A DNA stretch of 64,000 nt from JANXUC01 sp964619065 (GTDB taxonomy: Bacteria > Acidobacteriota > Terriglobia > Terriglobales > Acidobacteriaceae): NCBI GenBank assembly GCA_964619065.1, contig CAZUCC010000002.1, positions 124,001 through 188,000 of the forward strand, read 5' to 3'. Below, piece after piece: positions 34,184 to 43,948 of this stretch. A program made the position numbers and the translations under genes. Each line of letters opens with the position of its first letter. Position 1 is the first letter of the stretch. The notes below the pieces were generated by a model that ran no database searches, was not told the DNA's origin, and was given only the letters and a program-made list of their open reading frames with translations.

Positions 34184-36241
34184 CTACGGTGCAGGCATGG
34201 TCGCGGCGATCTTGTGGCCGCCGATCTTTCCGGAGATTGTAGCCGTGGCCTGCGGCTGCCGGTCGAACCAGGTCAAGTTCAAACGGCCCTTGACCCCGTT
34301 CGAATCTTCGACGGAGACGTGCGCGACGATCTCTCCGGAGATGAAATTCCAGTCCACGGTTCCGGAAGCGGCGAGATCGGAGGTCCAGCGCAGCCTGTTG
34401 AGATGAAAGCGCTCCACTTCATCCCGGTGGCCAAGGGATTCCTTGCGGAACGTCCCGCCGCGCAGGCCGACACCGGATCCGCTGGTATTCACGAAATAGC
34501 GCGCTACAGCATCGCCGGCGGTAAAGGCAGCAGCAGCGGCGACCTGCAAATCCTCTCGGGAGCCGCGATTCCCGGGCGCTGCAGTTGCAGGATCGAGTTG
34601 AGAGACGGCTGTGGCGAACTTTGGCAGCGTGCGTACTTCGGGAATCTTCTGGGTGCAACTTGTGTCTCCGGGATCAAGCGTTTCCACAAAGCGGCGGACG
34701 ATAGGCAAGGCGCAATTGTCGGCGTCGCCCAGGGCGGTCACGTGAAAGCTGTTGGAGATGAGAAACTGTTTCGCGTTGGGGAAGAGGGCGGCGGCGAGCG
34801 TGCCCTGCTTCGGCGCGGTTACGGAATCGAGCTCTCCCGAGAGTACAAGCACGGGGGCTTTGGTAAACTCCGCGTCCGGTGGTACCGGCTGACCCGGAGT
34901 GTGTTTCGGAGAAAGAACGGGCCAGGGCAAGCATAGATCCAAAGTACTGGTGTCCAGCGGCGCGGCGCGGAACTCGGCGATAGTGAAGGGAGCGTACACG
35001 TCCGGGTGCTGCTGTTGTTCGGCGAGAATCGCTTTTTCAAGCTGCTGGGTGCGAGCGTCCGGTGCGGCGGTCATAGCGTAGAGCTGCGGATAGTCGGTGC
35101 AACTGACGGCCGTGAACAGCCCGGCACTGTAAGACTGGGTGTGCACATCAGGCCCTCCAGAGGCGGAAGAGACCCAGTCCTCTGCGATCAAGCGCAGTAA
35201 CGGTGTGCTGTCGGGCTGGCTGCTCGAAGGTGCGAGGTAGGCGCGGGCGGCCGCGTCGAGCTCACGAAAAATGAGCGGACCATAGGCCGCTGTTGCCATG
35301 AGGTAGGCGAGGGTTGTGCCATCCGCCGTGACTTCGCGCTGCTGGCCGTCGCCGTCTGGTGCAGTCCCATGAAGCGGGGACTTGCGCAGAGCTTCAAGCA
35401 ACCGCTCAATGCGCGAAAGCGAATCTCCCGGGAGATTGCGGCACGTTGCCGAGCGTTCGCACACGGCATTGAACGCATGGCGAAATGCCGGAGCCGTTTC
35501 GGGATACCACGCGGAAATGCCAACTACCGGAAACGCGCCGTCAAGGACGAGCGAGCGGAGGCGCTCAGGATGACGCCCAGCGAACGCTTCGGTGGAGAAT
35601 GTTCCATAGGAGTCGCCATAGAGATCGATTCTACCGATGGCGAGTGCGTCGAGAATTGCAGCGAGATCATCGGCTGCAAGACCACTGCCAAAGAGGTACG
35701 CCGCAGGCCCCAGTTGCGCGCCGCAGCTTTCGATAGCGGGCAGCAGCGGATAGGCTTCGCGCTGGAGCGGCGGGCAATCGATGGCATGGGACTGGCCGGT
35801 TCCACGATTGTCCATGAGCAGAAGGTCGCGATGGTTGAGGAGTGGGTCGTACAGACTGAGATAACTGTCACGGCTCTCTGTCGTAGCAAAACCGGGTCCC
35901 CCTTCCGACGCGACCAGGGTGCCCAGCGAAGGCTGATGGGCATTGCGGTGCGGATAGAACTCGAAGTGAATGCTAATAGTTCCCGATACCTCACCGGCGC
36001 TATCCAAAGGCCTTACCAGGTCGCCGCAATACGCTGGAGCGCTGGCACAACGCTTCAAGTCCAGGCTGCCGACGTGGAGGGTCTTCGCCGCATGAGGCGG
36101 CAGTGCGTAGGCCGGCTTGGCGTGAGGCCGATTCACAGCTAGAGCGGGGGATATGAGACTGAACAGGAGAATCAGACTGGTTGCCGCGAGTTTACCGCCG
36201 GCAGAGTGTGTGGTCATGGAAACAAAGTTAGGTTGTTCCAT
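34184..36241 (-). CDS. Exported alpha/beta hydrolase, S33 tripeptidyl-aminopeptidase type, with C-terminal extension
   Basis: 685 residues; a signal anchor (about 18-36) follows the start. A later ATG nine codons in is possible. The oxyanion region is SEGGPGFATTES, the nucleophile Ser is in GDSYGTFS, the Asp in SGELDSVTAP and the His in NSFHVTALGD, the triad of TAP-like peptidases. The hydrolase ends near residue 540. The last ~140 residues (WFDRQPQATATISGKIGGHK) form an unrecognised beta-rich domain. Probable substrates are peptides or amino acid esters outside the cytoplasm. It starts seven bases after the MFS gene, so it is in the same operon. Confidence 0.82.
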   Translation of the reverse strand: MEQPNFVSMTTHSAGGKLAATSLILLFSLISPALAVNRPHAKPAYALPPHAAKTLHVGSLDLKRCASAPAYCGDLVRPLDSAGEVSGTISIHFEFYPHRNAHQPSLGTLVASEGGPGFATTESRDSYLSLYDPLLNHRDLLLMDNRGTGQSHAIDCPPLQREAYPLLPAIESCGAQLGPAAYLFGSGLAADDLAAILDALAIGRIDLYGDSYGTFSTEAFAGRHPERLRSLVLDGAFPVVGISAWYPETAPAFRHAFNAVCERSATCRNLPGDSLSRIERLLEALRKSPLHGTAPDGDGQQREVTADGTTLAYLMATAAYGPLIFRELDAAARAYLAPSSSQPDSTPLLRLIAEDWVSSASGGPDVHTQSYSAGLFTAVSCTDYPQLYAMTAAPDARTQQLEKAILAEQQQHPDVYAPFTIAEFRAAPLDTSTLDLCLPWPVLSPKHTPGQPVPPDAEFTKAPVLVLSGELDSVTAPKQGTLAAALFPNAKQFLISNSFHVTALGDADNCALPIVRRFVETLDPGDTSCTQKIPEVRTLPKFATAVSQLDPATAAPGNRGSREDLQVAAAAAFTAGDAVARYFVNTSGSGVGLRGGTFRKESLGHRDEVERFHLNRLRWTSDLAASGTVDWNFISGEIVAHVSVEDSNGVKGRLNLTWFDRQPQATATISGKIGGHKIAATMPAP

Positions 36242-36247
36242 GGAATC

Positions 36248-37444
36248 TTATCGTGCTTCCTGCGCGGAGAATGCTAATTGTTGAGAGAACGTCAAGCTGA
36301 GGACGAGCATAAGAGCCATGCTCGCCAGCGTCAATGCAATCCCAGCACGTAGACTGTGAGCCTGTGCTGAAACTGCGCCGACCAGCATGGGAATGGTGGC
36401 GCCTCCCATATTTCCAATAGCGAAGAAAAATCCACCCAGCCGATTGCTATTCTCGCCGAGCTCGCGCGATAACACAGCGACGGTGATGGGGAACAGCGCA
36501 GCCAGGCCGAATCCAGCGATAGCGGCTCCAATCAGCAAGAACGGAACGAGGTGGGTGGTCAGTACGAGGAGCGTTCCGATCACAGCAGTCAGCAAGCCAA
36601 GGCGGTAGATGGCGCGCTCACTGTGAGAACGGAGGATACTGGGCGCCAGTCCGCGACCCAGGAGGAGCGCTCCCCAGAAGGCTGAAGGAGCCATGGCGGC
36701 GCTTCCGGCAGACACTGTGGCGAAGCCTCTTGCATAGGAGGCGATCCATCCGCCAAGGGCGTTCTCCGTCCCCACATAAAGGAAGGCGAGAGTCGTGATG
36801 AGCGCAAAAGACGACAGCTGCCATGGTGCCGATGGAGAGATTGTTCCGGAGGTTGCAGGTGCCGGCATCTCATCCGAAGAGACAAACCTCGCGAACCGGA
36901 CTGCGAACAATAGCGGCAGCACGCCGAGGGCGGGGACGAGACTGGTCAGAGGCAAATAGCGAAGTCCTGCTGCGATGAGAAAGGGGCAGGCAACGGCGCC
37001 AATTCCCCAGGCAAAATTCAGCAGGCTCAAAGCGGAGGCCGCGCGCCCCGGATTGTTCTTCGCCACTGCCAGGTTCGAGCCGGCAATGGCGAGTGCCATG
37101 CCCAAACCGCAGAGAAAGACTCCAACCAGCCCCACGCGCCAGGAACCCAGGACAAATATTTCGAGACCGGAACACAAAGTCAGCATGGCGGCTGTACAGA
37201 CGCGAGTAAAACCCCAGCGCGGCAATGCACGCGTGGAGATCAGGCTGCCTAGCGTCGATCCAACGTACTGAGCCGTGAAAAAGTAACCGGACTGGAGATC
37301 GTGTATTCCCCAGTGCATGGCCAGGGTAGGGAGCAAAGGACCCAGCAAGACAGTCGTGATGCCGATCAGGGTGAACTGAGCGTGGATCCAAAAGGCCATG
37401 GTAGAGCGGGAAGGTGGGGATTGCACTGGAAGGGGCGAAGTCAC
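36248..37444 (-). CDS. MFS transporter (FucP-like or drug/sugar type)
   Basis: 398 residues with about twelve membrane segments, beginning with FTLIGITTVLLGPLLPTLA. The sequence LLNFAWGIGAVACPFLIAAG matches the sugar-permease-like branch of MFS, but the substrate is unclear. The GTG start at 37444 follows a TATAAT box (37467-37462, minus strand) by about 17 bases, so the leader is very short; an ATG 15 codons in is the alternative. It is followed directly by the exported hydrolase gene, suggesting uptake of the product of that enzyme. Confidence 0.82.
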   Translation of the reverse strand: MTSPLPVQSPPSRSTMAFWIHAQFTLIGITTVLLGPLLPTLAMHWGIHDLQSGYFFTAQYVGSTLGSLISTRALPRWGFTRVCTAAMLTLCSGLEIFVLGSWRVGLVGVFLCGLGMALAIAGSNLAVAKNNPGRAASALSLLNFAWGIGAVACPFLIAAGLRYLPLTSLVPALGVLPLLFAVRFARFVSSDEMPAPATSGTISPSAPWQLSSFALITTLAFLYVGTENALGGWIASYARGFATVSAGSAAMAPSAFWGALLLGRGLAPSILRSHSERAIYRLGLLTAVIGTLLVLTTHLVPFLLIGAAIAGFGLAALFPITVAVLSRELGENSNRLGGFFFAIGNMGGATIPMLVGAVSAQAHSLRAGIALTLASMALMLVLSLTFSQQLAFSAQEAR

Positions 37445-37624
37445 GCGTCGGTCTCTGTGCGATTATACGTGGCGTGCGTGGAACCGCCCGCCCACGCGGG
37501 AGCAAGCTCGGCCAGGTCCCAGCCGTAGATTATTTATGATAGCTTCGAATTGCTACATTTTATTTCGTACTATATCATCCCCAATATGCTACTTACGCAA
37601 CATTCCAGAGCGGAAGGAGTCCGG

Positions 37625-38785
37625 ATGAAGAGGACATTGACTGAGTTGGCGATCGCATTGACCGCACTAGTCGTGCTGCTGTTTCCCAGCCTTTCGGCGC
37701 AGATCGGCTATCAGTCCGCTTCCGACGCCGAGCAAAAGAAGACGCTGTTGCTGAAAGATTTTCATCCCAAGTCCATGCTGCATGTGAAGGAAACCCCTGT
37801 GCTCCGGGCGAAGTTTCCCGTGATCGACATGCACCAGCACGTGAATGACGCCAGGGGCATTGGGGATCGCGTTCCTCCTCAGGAGCTCGTCGAGAGAATG
37901 GACCGGCTCAACATCAAGACGATGGTGATTTTGACCGGCGGGTGGGGCGACCAGTTGCAAAAGGTTATGGACGAGATGGTGAAGCCTTACCCGGGCCGCT
38001 TCGTCGTGTTTACTCAGCCGGATTGGAGCAAGATTGACGACCCAAACTTCAGCACGCTGATGGTGAAGCAACTGGACGATGCGGTGCGGCGCGGAGCGCG
38101 TGGTTACAAGATTCTGAAAGAGCTTGGCTTGGGTGTCAAAGATAAGACTGGAAAGCTGATCGCAGTCGACGACGCGAGGCTCGACCCGGTTTGGGAGGAA
38201 TGTGGACGGCTGGGGATTCCGGTAGCCATCCACATCGCCGACCCCGAGGCTTTCTTCCACCCGATTGACGGAGAGAATGAGCGCTATGAGGAATTGAACG
38301 AACATCCAGACTGGAGTTTTTATGGCCCGCAATTTCCCAGCTTTGAGGAACTGATCACGGCGCGTAATCGCATGTTCGCCAAGCATCCGAAGACGACGTT
38401 CATCGTGCTGCACGCGGGGAACTGGCCGGAGAATCTGGATAACGTCGCCGGGATGATGGACCGTCTTCCGAATACCGTGATCGAGTTTGGTGCGCGGGAA
38501 GCGGAGCTGGGCCGGCAGCCGCGCCGCGCACGGAAGTTGTTTCTCGACTACCAGGATCGCGTGATGTTTGGCAGTGACAACACACCCGATGCCGACATGT
38601 ACCAAAATAACTTTCGCTGGCTGGAGACGGACGACGAAGCGTTTGATTATTGGGGATCACCGTCACAGGGGCGCTGGACCATTTCCGGTCTCAGCCTTCC
38701 CGATACCGTGCTGGAAAAAATCTACCACCTCAACGCGGAAAAGATTTTCAGTCAATTCAAGGGTGTGAGTTTGGCGAGCAAGTAG
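37625..38785 (+). CDS. Exported amidohydrolase-2 family metal-dependent hydrolase
   Basis: 386 residues from the ATG at 37625, with AAGGAG five bases upstream and a signal peptide (MKRTLTELAIALTALVVLLFPSLSAQ). The TIM barrel has metal ligands in IDMHQHV, a conserved Lys in GYKILKELG, His in VAIHIADPEAFF, His in FIVLHAGNWPE and the catalytic Asp in MFGSDNTPD. Family members include decarboxylases and lactonases; no specific substrate can be assigned. It precedes the GH-D glycosidase gene by 26 bases. The 37445-37624 gap contains AT-rich promoter-like sequence around 37550-37580. Confidence 0.82.
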   Translation: MKRTLTELAIALTALVVLLFPSLSAQIGYQSASDAEQKKTLLLKDFHPKSMLHVKETPVLRAKFPVIDMHQHVNDARGIGDRVPPQELVERMDRLNIKTMVILTGGWGDQLQKVMDEMVKPYPGRFVVFTQPDWSKIDDPNFSTLMVKQLDDAVRRGARGYKILKELGLGVKDKTGKLIAVDDARLDPVWEECGRLGIPVAIHIADPEAFFHPIDGENERYEELNEHPDWSFYGPQFPSFEELITARNRMFAKHPKTTFIVLHAGNWPENLDNVAGMMDRLPNTVIEFGAREAELGRQPRRARKLFLDYQDRVMFGSDNTPDADMYQNNFRWLETDDEAFDYWGSPSQGRWTISGLSLPDTVLEKIYHLNAEKIFSQFKGVSLASK

Positions 38786-38811
38786 TTGATCCGGAACCGA
38801 AGGAGAGTGTC

Positions 38812-41061
38812 ATGAGAGCAACATTCCGAACTGAGAAATCTTGGTTCCTGGAGATGATTGTACAAACATATGGCCTGGTTATTCTGCTGGTTGTCCTTAC
38901 AGGATGCGAGAAGTCGCAAACGACCGCTCCAGCTTCTACCGCGACGAAAGCGGCGCCTGTATCAGCTGTCGAAGTACAGTCCAACGCCACCGGCCCGCTG
39001 GTTGTTAAGACTTCGGTTGCGGAGTTCGATCTCACGCCACGGGGCTATATGCAGGCGTATCTCCTCCGCGATGGCCAACGTCTCACGCTGGACGATCCAA
39101 CGACAGATGCAGCGGGCGGCGGTGTGGTGGTGTCTGGGAAGCCCGTGCGCGATTTCACTTTCGACCTGAGTAAGGCCGCGGTCACGAATGTTACCGGTAA
39201 GCTGGGTACTCTTGGTAAGCGGATCGACGTCACCGGACACAGCGCCAGCTTGGGCTTGGACGAAACGCTTTCCGTCGAAGTCTACGACGATTTTCCGAGC
39301 ATGGCGCTAACGACCGCGTCCTACAGGAACGCTGGTCAAGAAGATATTGCGCTGGACCGCGTGAGCGTGCAGGAGCACCGCATCAACGCAGCTTTGGCGA
39401 ATGCGAAGGTCGCGCCGCACCAGCTGTGGTCGTTCATGGGCGCCAGCTACGATTGGGGGCAGGACGAAGTCCTGCAAATACCCGCGCATTTTTCGCGTCC
39501 CAACGTCATGGGTTCGGTAGTGAAACAGGGCGCGGGGGGAGGCATTCCCGTGAATGCCTTCTGGACTGCATCCGTCGGCGAAGCTATCGGCCATGTCGAA
39601 ACGTTACCGCTGGTTTTGTCGCTACCGGTGCAAGTGGCTGCTGATAAGCGCATCCAGACAAGCCTCACATTGGACTCAAAAACAACGCTGAAGCCTGGCG
39701 ATTTGTTTGCCACACCGCGAAGTTTTGTCGCTGTGTATCACGGCGATTTCTACGAGCCCCTGCGCGCTTACTCGCTCGCACTGCAGAAAGAAGGATGGAC
39801 GCTGGCTAAGCCCAACGACCAGGATTACGGGATCGCCTGGTGCGGCTGGGGATATGAGTTCAACGTAACTCCGGCACAGATGCTGAACACAATTCCGAAA
39901 TTGAAAGAAATGGGAATCCAATGGGCTACATTGGACGATCGCTGGTTCACGACGTACGGCGATTGGGATCCGCGGCCAGAGACTTTTCCCGGGGATTCAA
40001 TCAAAAAGATGGCAGACGATTTTCACAAACAGGGAATCTACGCGCAACTCTGGTGGTATCCGCTGGTGGCCGAAGATGGCCACGGCAGATGGGAGTCGCA
40101 CCAATACATCGTCTCCAAAGTTGTGAAGGAACATCCGGACTGGCTTGTTCTGGGCAAGGATGGCAAGCCGGCGCGCGTGTTTCGAGGTCTTGCCGTTCTG
40201 TGCCCGGCTTTACCAGAAGTCCAGGAATATTACAAAAAGCTGACGAAAAAATTTATTGGCGAATGGGGGTTCGACGGCCACAAGCTGGATAACATCTATA
40301 CGGTTCCCGCCTGCTACAACCCCAAGCATCATCACAAGTCGCCACAGGATTCGATGAACGCGATGGCGGACGTTTACAGGGTCATCTATCAGACGACGCG
40401 TGCGATGAAACCGGAGAGTGTAACGCAGATTTGTCCGTGCGGCACGACGCCGAACTTGGCCTGGTTAGGCTCCATGGATCAAGCCGTGACGGCTGACCCC
40501 GTGGGCGCGGTGCAAGTGCGCCGCCGCATCAAGTGGTACAAGGCGTTGCTCGGGCCGAATGCGGCGGTTTACGGCGATCATGTCGAGCTTTCGGAAATGA
40601 AGCAGCCCAAGCCTGGCCAGTACATTGAGATTGGCCGTGACTTTGCTTCGACGCTCGGCACTGGTGGTGTTCTAGGCACAAAGTTTACGTGGGGAGAATC
40701 CAGCCCCAAGTTCCAGCGCGTTGCGCTCACTCCTGACAAAGAAGAGCACTGGAAGAAGTGGACGGCACTCTACAACCAGAAAATGCTCTCGCGGGGAGAG
40801 TTCAAGGACCTGTACGTCTACGGATACGATGCGCCCGAGGCCTACGCGATTGAGAAGGACGGCAAGATGTACTATGCATTCTACTCTCTGTCGGCAACCA
40901 CGCCTTGGAAAGGGAAGATTGAGTTGCGCGGCCTTGTGCCGGGCAAGTACCGTGTCCATGACTATGCGAACGACAAGGATTTGGGTGAAATCGACGCGGC
41001 TCAGCCGGTTCTGGATACGGAATTTACTGGAAGCTTGCTGGTGGAAACCAGCAAGGAATAA
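38812..41061 (+). CDS. Clan GH-D glycosidase (GH36/GH27 alpha-galactosidase-like) lipoprotein
   Basis: 749 residues from the ATG at 38812 (AAGGAGA five bases upstream). The N-terminus has a lipobox, VVLTGC, so the protein is probably membrane-anchored. A beta-sandwich domain (about 50-330) precedes a TIM barrel with WCGWGYEFNVT, the ATLDDRWF strand, the probable nucleophile Asp in DGHKLDNIY and the probable acid/base Asp in MDQAVTADP. This order is that of GH36-type alpha-galactosidases and relatives. A C-terminal beta domain (YSLSATTPWKGKIELRG) ends it. It is paired with the amidohydrolase and convergent with the PfkB gene. Confidence 0.82.
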   Translation: MRATFRTEKSWFLEMIVQTYGLVILLVVLTGCEKSQTTAPASTATKAAPVSAVEVQSNATGPLVVKTSVAEFDLTPRGYMQAYLLRDGQRLTLDDPTTDAAGGGVVVSGKPVRDFTFDLSKAAVTNVTGKLGTLGKRIDVTGHSASLGLDETLSVEVYDDFPSMALTTASYRNAGQEDIALDRVSVQEHRINAALANAKVAPHQLWSFMGASYDWGQDEVLQIPAHFSRPNVMGSVVKQGAGGGIPVNAFWTASVGEAIGHVETLPLVLSLPVQVAADKRIQTSLTLDSKTTLKPGDLFATPRSFVAVYHGDFYEPLRAYSLALQKEGWTLAKPNDQDYGIAWCGWGYEFNVTPAQMLNTIPKLKEMGIQWATLDDRWFTTYGDWDPRPETFPGDSIKKMADDFHKQGIYAQLWWYPLVAEDGHGRWESHQYIVSKVVKEHPDWLVLGKDGKPARVFRGLAVLCPALPEVQEYYKKLTKKFIGEWGFDGHKLDNIYTVPACYNPKHHHKSPQDSMNAMADVYRVIYQTTRAMKPESVTQICPCGTTPNLAWLGSMDQAVTADPVGAVQVRRRIKWYKALLGPNAAVYGDHVELSEMKQPKPGQYIEIGRDFASTLGTGGVLGTKFTWGESSPKFQRVALTPDKEEHWKKWTALYNQKMLSRGEFKDLYVYGYDAPEAYAIEKDGKMYYAFYSLSATTPWKGKIELRGLVPGKYRVHDYANDKDLGEIDAAQPVLDTEFTGSLLVETSKE

Positions 41062-41089
41062 GGAACCCAAAGCCTAGATTTTGGGTTCC
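41062..41089. terminator. bidirectional hairpin terminator
   Basis: GGAACCCAAA (41062-41071) and TTTGGGTTCC (41080-41089) form a perfect 10-bp stem with an 8-base loop. It starts at the glycosidase stop and contains the stop of the convergent PfkB gene, so both transcripts can end here. The A/T-rich arm supplies three U residues in each direction. Confidence 0.6.
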
Positions 41090-42027
41090 CCCGTACGAGC
41101 GCTGTGCAGTTCGCAGAATTCAGCCCAGAGGGCCGGGTCGCGGAAGGCTTCGGTGCCGCCGGGACGAGTCGTGGAAAACGCCGCCGCCAAATTTCCATAG
41201 CCCAGGCACGTGTTCAGATCTGCGTCGCGCATGTACTGATGCAGAAAGCCTGCGTTGAACGTGTCACCCGCACCAATAGGGTCGACTACGTCTACGGGGA
41301 GTGGCGGGCAATGAAAGCGCTCGCCGTGACGAACTGCCATCGCCCCCTTCGAACCCATTTTCACCACCAGCAAAGGGATCGAAGCCGAGAGGCGGCGAAT
41401 CGCGTCTTCGAAATCGAGAGTGTGCGCAATCTTGCAGGCTTCCCGCTCATTGGGCAGTAGGATGTCCACGTATTGCAGCGCTTCAGGGAGCGTATCATCC
41501 CAGCGATCGTCCGGGTCGTCGTTCGTGTCGAGCGAGATTGTCAGCCCAGCCCTCTTGATACGACGGAAAAGTTCCGGAATCTGCCGAATCATGCCCCGGT
41601 GCAAGAAGAATGAAGACAGGTGGAAGTGCCGCGCGGAAGTTAGATAGTCGAAGTCGAGATGTTCCAGCTTCATTTCCGCCATGCACCCCGGATACGTGAG
41701 AATATGGCGGCCTTGGCTGTGCGGCAGGACCATGGTCACACCCGTGTCGGTTGTGTGCGACTCGGTGACGCGGCTGAGATCGACTCCGGCGGCGCTAAGG
41801 CGGCGCAGCGCAATCGAACCGAAATCATCCCTGCCCACGCGCGTTACCAAGCCCACCTGGCTTCCAAGAACCGACAAATTGTGGACGGTGATAGCCGACG
41901 AGCTGCCGAGCGTGACGCAGCACCCGTTGGCGAGAAGCTCACGCTCGAGTCGCATGTCCGCTGGCAAACCATACAAAATAATGTCGAGGTTGAGTTCGCC
42001 GGCAATCGTGATATCGAAACGGGGCAC
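41074..42027 (-). CDS. PfkB family carbohydrate kinase (second)
   Basis: 317 residues; GTG start at 42027 with AAGGA upstream. The opening is DITIAGELNLDIILYG, then TLGSSSAITVHNLSVLG, and the C-terminal signature VDPIGAGDTFNAGFLH near 250-265 carries the catalytic Asp. It is an ATP-dependent sugar kinase of the ribokinase fold. It is third in the DeoR-SIS-PfkB operon, with ten bases after the SIS gene. The combination recalls fructosamine (FrlB/FrlD) and galactosamine (AgaS plus kinase) pathways, so an amino-sugar or Amadori compound is a reasonable guess. Confidence 0.88.
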   Translation of the reverse strand: MPRFDITIAGELNLDIILYGLPADMRLERELLANGCCVTLGSSSAITVHNLSVLGSQVGLVTRVGRDDFGSIALRRLSAAGVDLSRVTESHTTDTGVTMVLPHSQGRHILTYPGCMAEMKLEHLDFDYLTSARHFHLSSFFLHRGMIRQIPELFRRIKRAGLTISLDTNDDPDDRWDDTLPEALQYVDILLPNEREACKIAHTLDFEDAIRRLSASIPLLVVKMGSKGAMAVRHGERFHCPPLPVDVVDPIGAGDTFNAGFLHQYMRDADLNTCLGYGNLAAAFSTTRPGGTEAFRDPALWAEFCELHSARTGEPKI

Positions 42028-42037
42028 GAGATTGTCC

Positions 42038-43114
42038 TTATATCGTGTCGTTAAGAATCACGACTTGGGAAAGATTGCGTGGGGAATCGGGGTCCAGCCC
42101 CTTCTTCAATCCAGTGTAGAGGCCGAGTAGCTGCCCAGCGAGCGCGCAAGCAGCTAAGCGTGAACATTCCAGACGGCCCGCGGGAACTTCAACGAAAAGA
42201 TCGGCGGCCGCTTGAATCCGCGAGCTAGGCTTGCTGGTCACCGCCATAGTGGTTGCGCCCAGAGCCTTCATTTCTTCCAGCAGATCGACTTCCGCCGCGT
42301 AAGCACGATCGGAAATAAAAAAGCCAAGCAGAGAACGCGGGCTGACAATGGACTTGGGACCATGCCGGAATTCAAGGCTGTAAAAGACTTGCCCATAGCT
42401 GCAAGAGGATTCCATGACCTTGAGCATGGCTTCGTTGGCGATGCCAAAGAAAGGCCCCTGGCCGACAAAAGAATAGTTTTCCAGATCGTGGCGGCTGACG
42501 AAGTCGCGCACGCGCTCGGGCAACTCCTGAAACATAGCGGCGGACTGAGCCGGGAGCTGGCGCAATTCTTCCAGCAAGGTTGCATCTTTAGCAACTGACG
42601 CAGCCAGGAATTGCAGGCCCAAGAGCATTGAGCTGAAAGAGCGCGTCATTACCGTGCTCTTTTCGGCAGCCGGGTCCAGCACGATGGCAAATGTAGATGT
42701 CTGAGCGAGCGCTTGGTCGCCAGAGCAGGTGACGGCAACCGTGCGGATGCCACACTCGCGCTCGAGATATTGCGCCGCCCTCACCACCTCCGTGGTTTTT
42801 CCTGAGCGGGAGATCAGCACCGGAATTGTGGTGCGGCGTTTGCTGAGAACTGTATCCGGAAAGAACATGATTTCGGATGCGGGTACGGCGTGCGCCGGCA
42901 TTCCAGTGATGGCAGCAAACGAGGCGGCCGCGGACAAGGCTATGTAGTAGCTGGTTCCGCACCCGACAAAAAGCCATTCGCCATCGGGCGGCACTTCCGC
43001 GCAAATCTGGCGGATGGCTTCCATCCGCTCCAGCGCGCGCAAGCATTCCGTCCAGCATTGCGGCTGCGAAAGAATCTCGTCGAGAGTTATGGTCGAGCGA
43101 TCGAGCGTCGTCAT
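42038..43114 (-). CDS. SIS domain protein, AgaS/FrlB-like
   Basis: 358 residues with two SIS domains. The opening TLDEILSQPQCWTECLRAL resembles AgaS-type deaminases/isomerases. Sugar-phosphate contacts are expected in FVGCGTSYYIALSAA and LISRSGKTTEVVRAAQYL, and YSLEFRHGPKSIVSPRSL is the C-terminal motif shared with GlmS. There is no glutaminase domain. It probably isomerises and deaminates an amino-sugar phosphate or cleaves an Amadori phosphate in the cytoplasm. It lies 28 bases after the deoR gene and 10 before the PfkB gene. Confidence 0.85.
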   Translation of the reverse strand: MTTLDRSTITLDEILSQPQCWTECLRALERMEAIRQICAEVPPDGEWLFVGCGTSYYIALSAAASFAAITGMPAHAVPASEIMFFPDTVLSKRRTTIPVLISRSGKTTEVVRAAQYLERECGIRTVAVTCSGDQALAQTSTFAIVLDPAAEKSTVMTRSFSSMLLGLQFLAASVAKDATLLEELRQLPAQSAAMFQELPERVRDFVSRHDLENYSFVGQGPFFGIANEAMLKVMESSCSYGQVFYSLEFRHGPKSIVSPRSLLGFFISDRAYAAEVDLLEEMKALGATTMAVTSKPSSRIQAAADLFVEVPAGRLECSRLAACALAGQLLGLYTGLKKGLDPDSPRNLSQVVILNDTI

Positions 43115-43142
43115 CTTAAATTGAGTGCTTATCTCAGTATCC

Positions 43143-43922
43143 TTAAACGAGTGTTACAGCAATGCCCGTATCCTTCAGAATTTGTAGATCGGATTTTGCA
43201 ATGCGTTTGTCCGTGATGATGTGATGGATAGCCTTCGTGGGGACAATATGAGAAAGACTACGATGTCCAAATTTGCTGGAATCGCAGACGGCCACAACCC
43301 GGCGAGCTCTTTCCACCATCACTCGATTCACTTTGGCTTCGAGCAGGTTGGGCGTACTGAGGCCCAGCTTCACATCGAAGCCATCGACCCCAAGGAAGCA
43401 AATATCCGCGGTGAGCTGGCGCAGGCTCTCTTCGGCGAGTGGGCCGACCAGCGAGAAAGAATTCCGCCGCACACTCCCGCCAGTCAGCAAAACTTCAATG
43501 TCCGCATTCGCGAGTTCGGCGGCGATGTTGACCGCGTTTGTGATGATGGTCAGCTTGCGATGTCCGCGCAGGCAGCGCGCGATCGTGGTGGTGGTTGTGC
43601 CCGAGTCGAGGATCACGGACTGGCCTTCCTCAATCATGCGAACCGCGGCATTGGCAATACGCAGCTTTTCCGCATGGTGCAGTTTTTCCTTCTCTTGCAG
43701 AGAAGGATCGATGAGCGCACCGGTTTGCACCGTGAGCGCGCCTCCATGCGTGCGGTGCAGCAGGCCTTGTGCGTGGAGAACTTCCAAATCCTTACGAATC
43801 GTGATTTGCGATGTCTCGAACCTTGCGGAGAGGTCCGTCACCAGGACTCGAGATTCTCGGTTTAAAAGTTCGAGAATGCTGCGCCTGCGCTCTTCATTGA
43901 GCAGTTTTTCGCCTTTGGCCAT
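43143..43922 (-). CDS. DeoR family transcriptional regulator
   Basis: 259 residues from the ATG at 43922. The longer ORF, starting at 43991 inside the palindrome, has an improbable N-terminus and would cover the promoter. The N-terminal DeoR helix-turn-helix (RRRSILELLNRESRVLVTDL, then FETSQITIRKDLEVL) is followed by the DeoR sensor domain with ILDSGTTTTTIARCL and IEVLLTGGSVRRNSFSLVGP, which binds a phosphorylated sugar. It leads the DeoR-SIS-PfkB operon and probably represses it when its inducer, likely the SIS or kinase substrate, is absent. Confidence 0.9.
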   Translation of the reverse strand: MAKGEKLLNEERRRSILELLNRESRVLVTDLSARFETSQITIRKDLEVLHAQGLLHRTHGGALTVQTGALIDPSLQEKEKLHHAEKLRIANAAVRMIEEGQSVILDSGTTTTTIARCLRGHRKLTIITNAVNIAAELANADIEVLLTGGSVRRNSFSLVGPLAEESLRQLTADICFLGVDGFDVKLGLSTPNLLEAKVNRVMVERARRVVAVCDSSKFGHRSLSHIVPTKAIHHIITDKRIAKSDLQILKDTGIAVTLV

Positions 43923-43948
43923 AGAGAGCTCGTATACGTAATTATTAT

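Noticed and set aside
34184..36241. Long plus-strand frames opposite the exported hydrolase
   Set aside because: They have low-complexity Arg-rich composition and no signals; the minus-strand protein has a catalytic triad and signal peptide.
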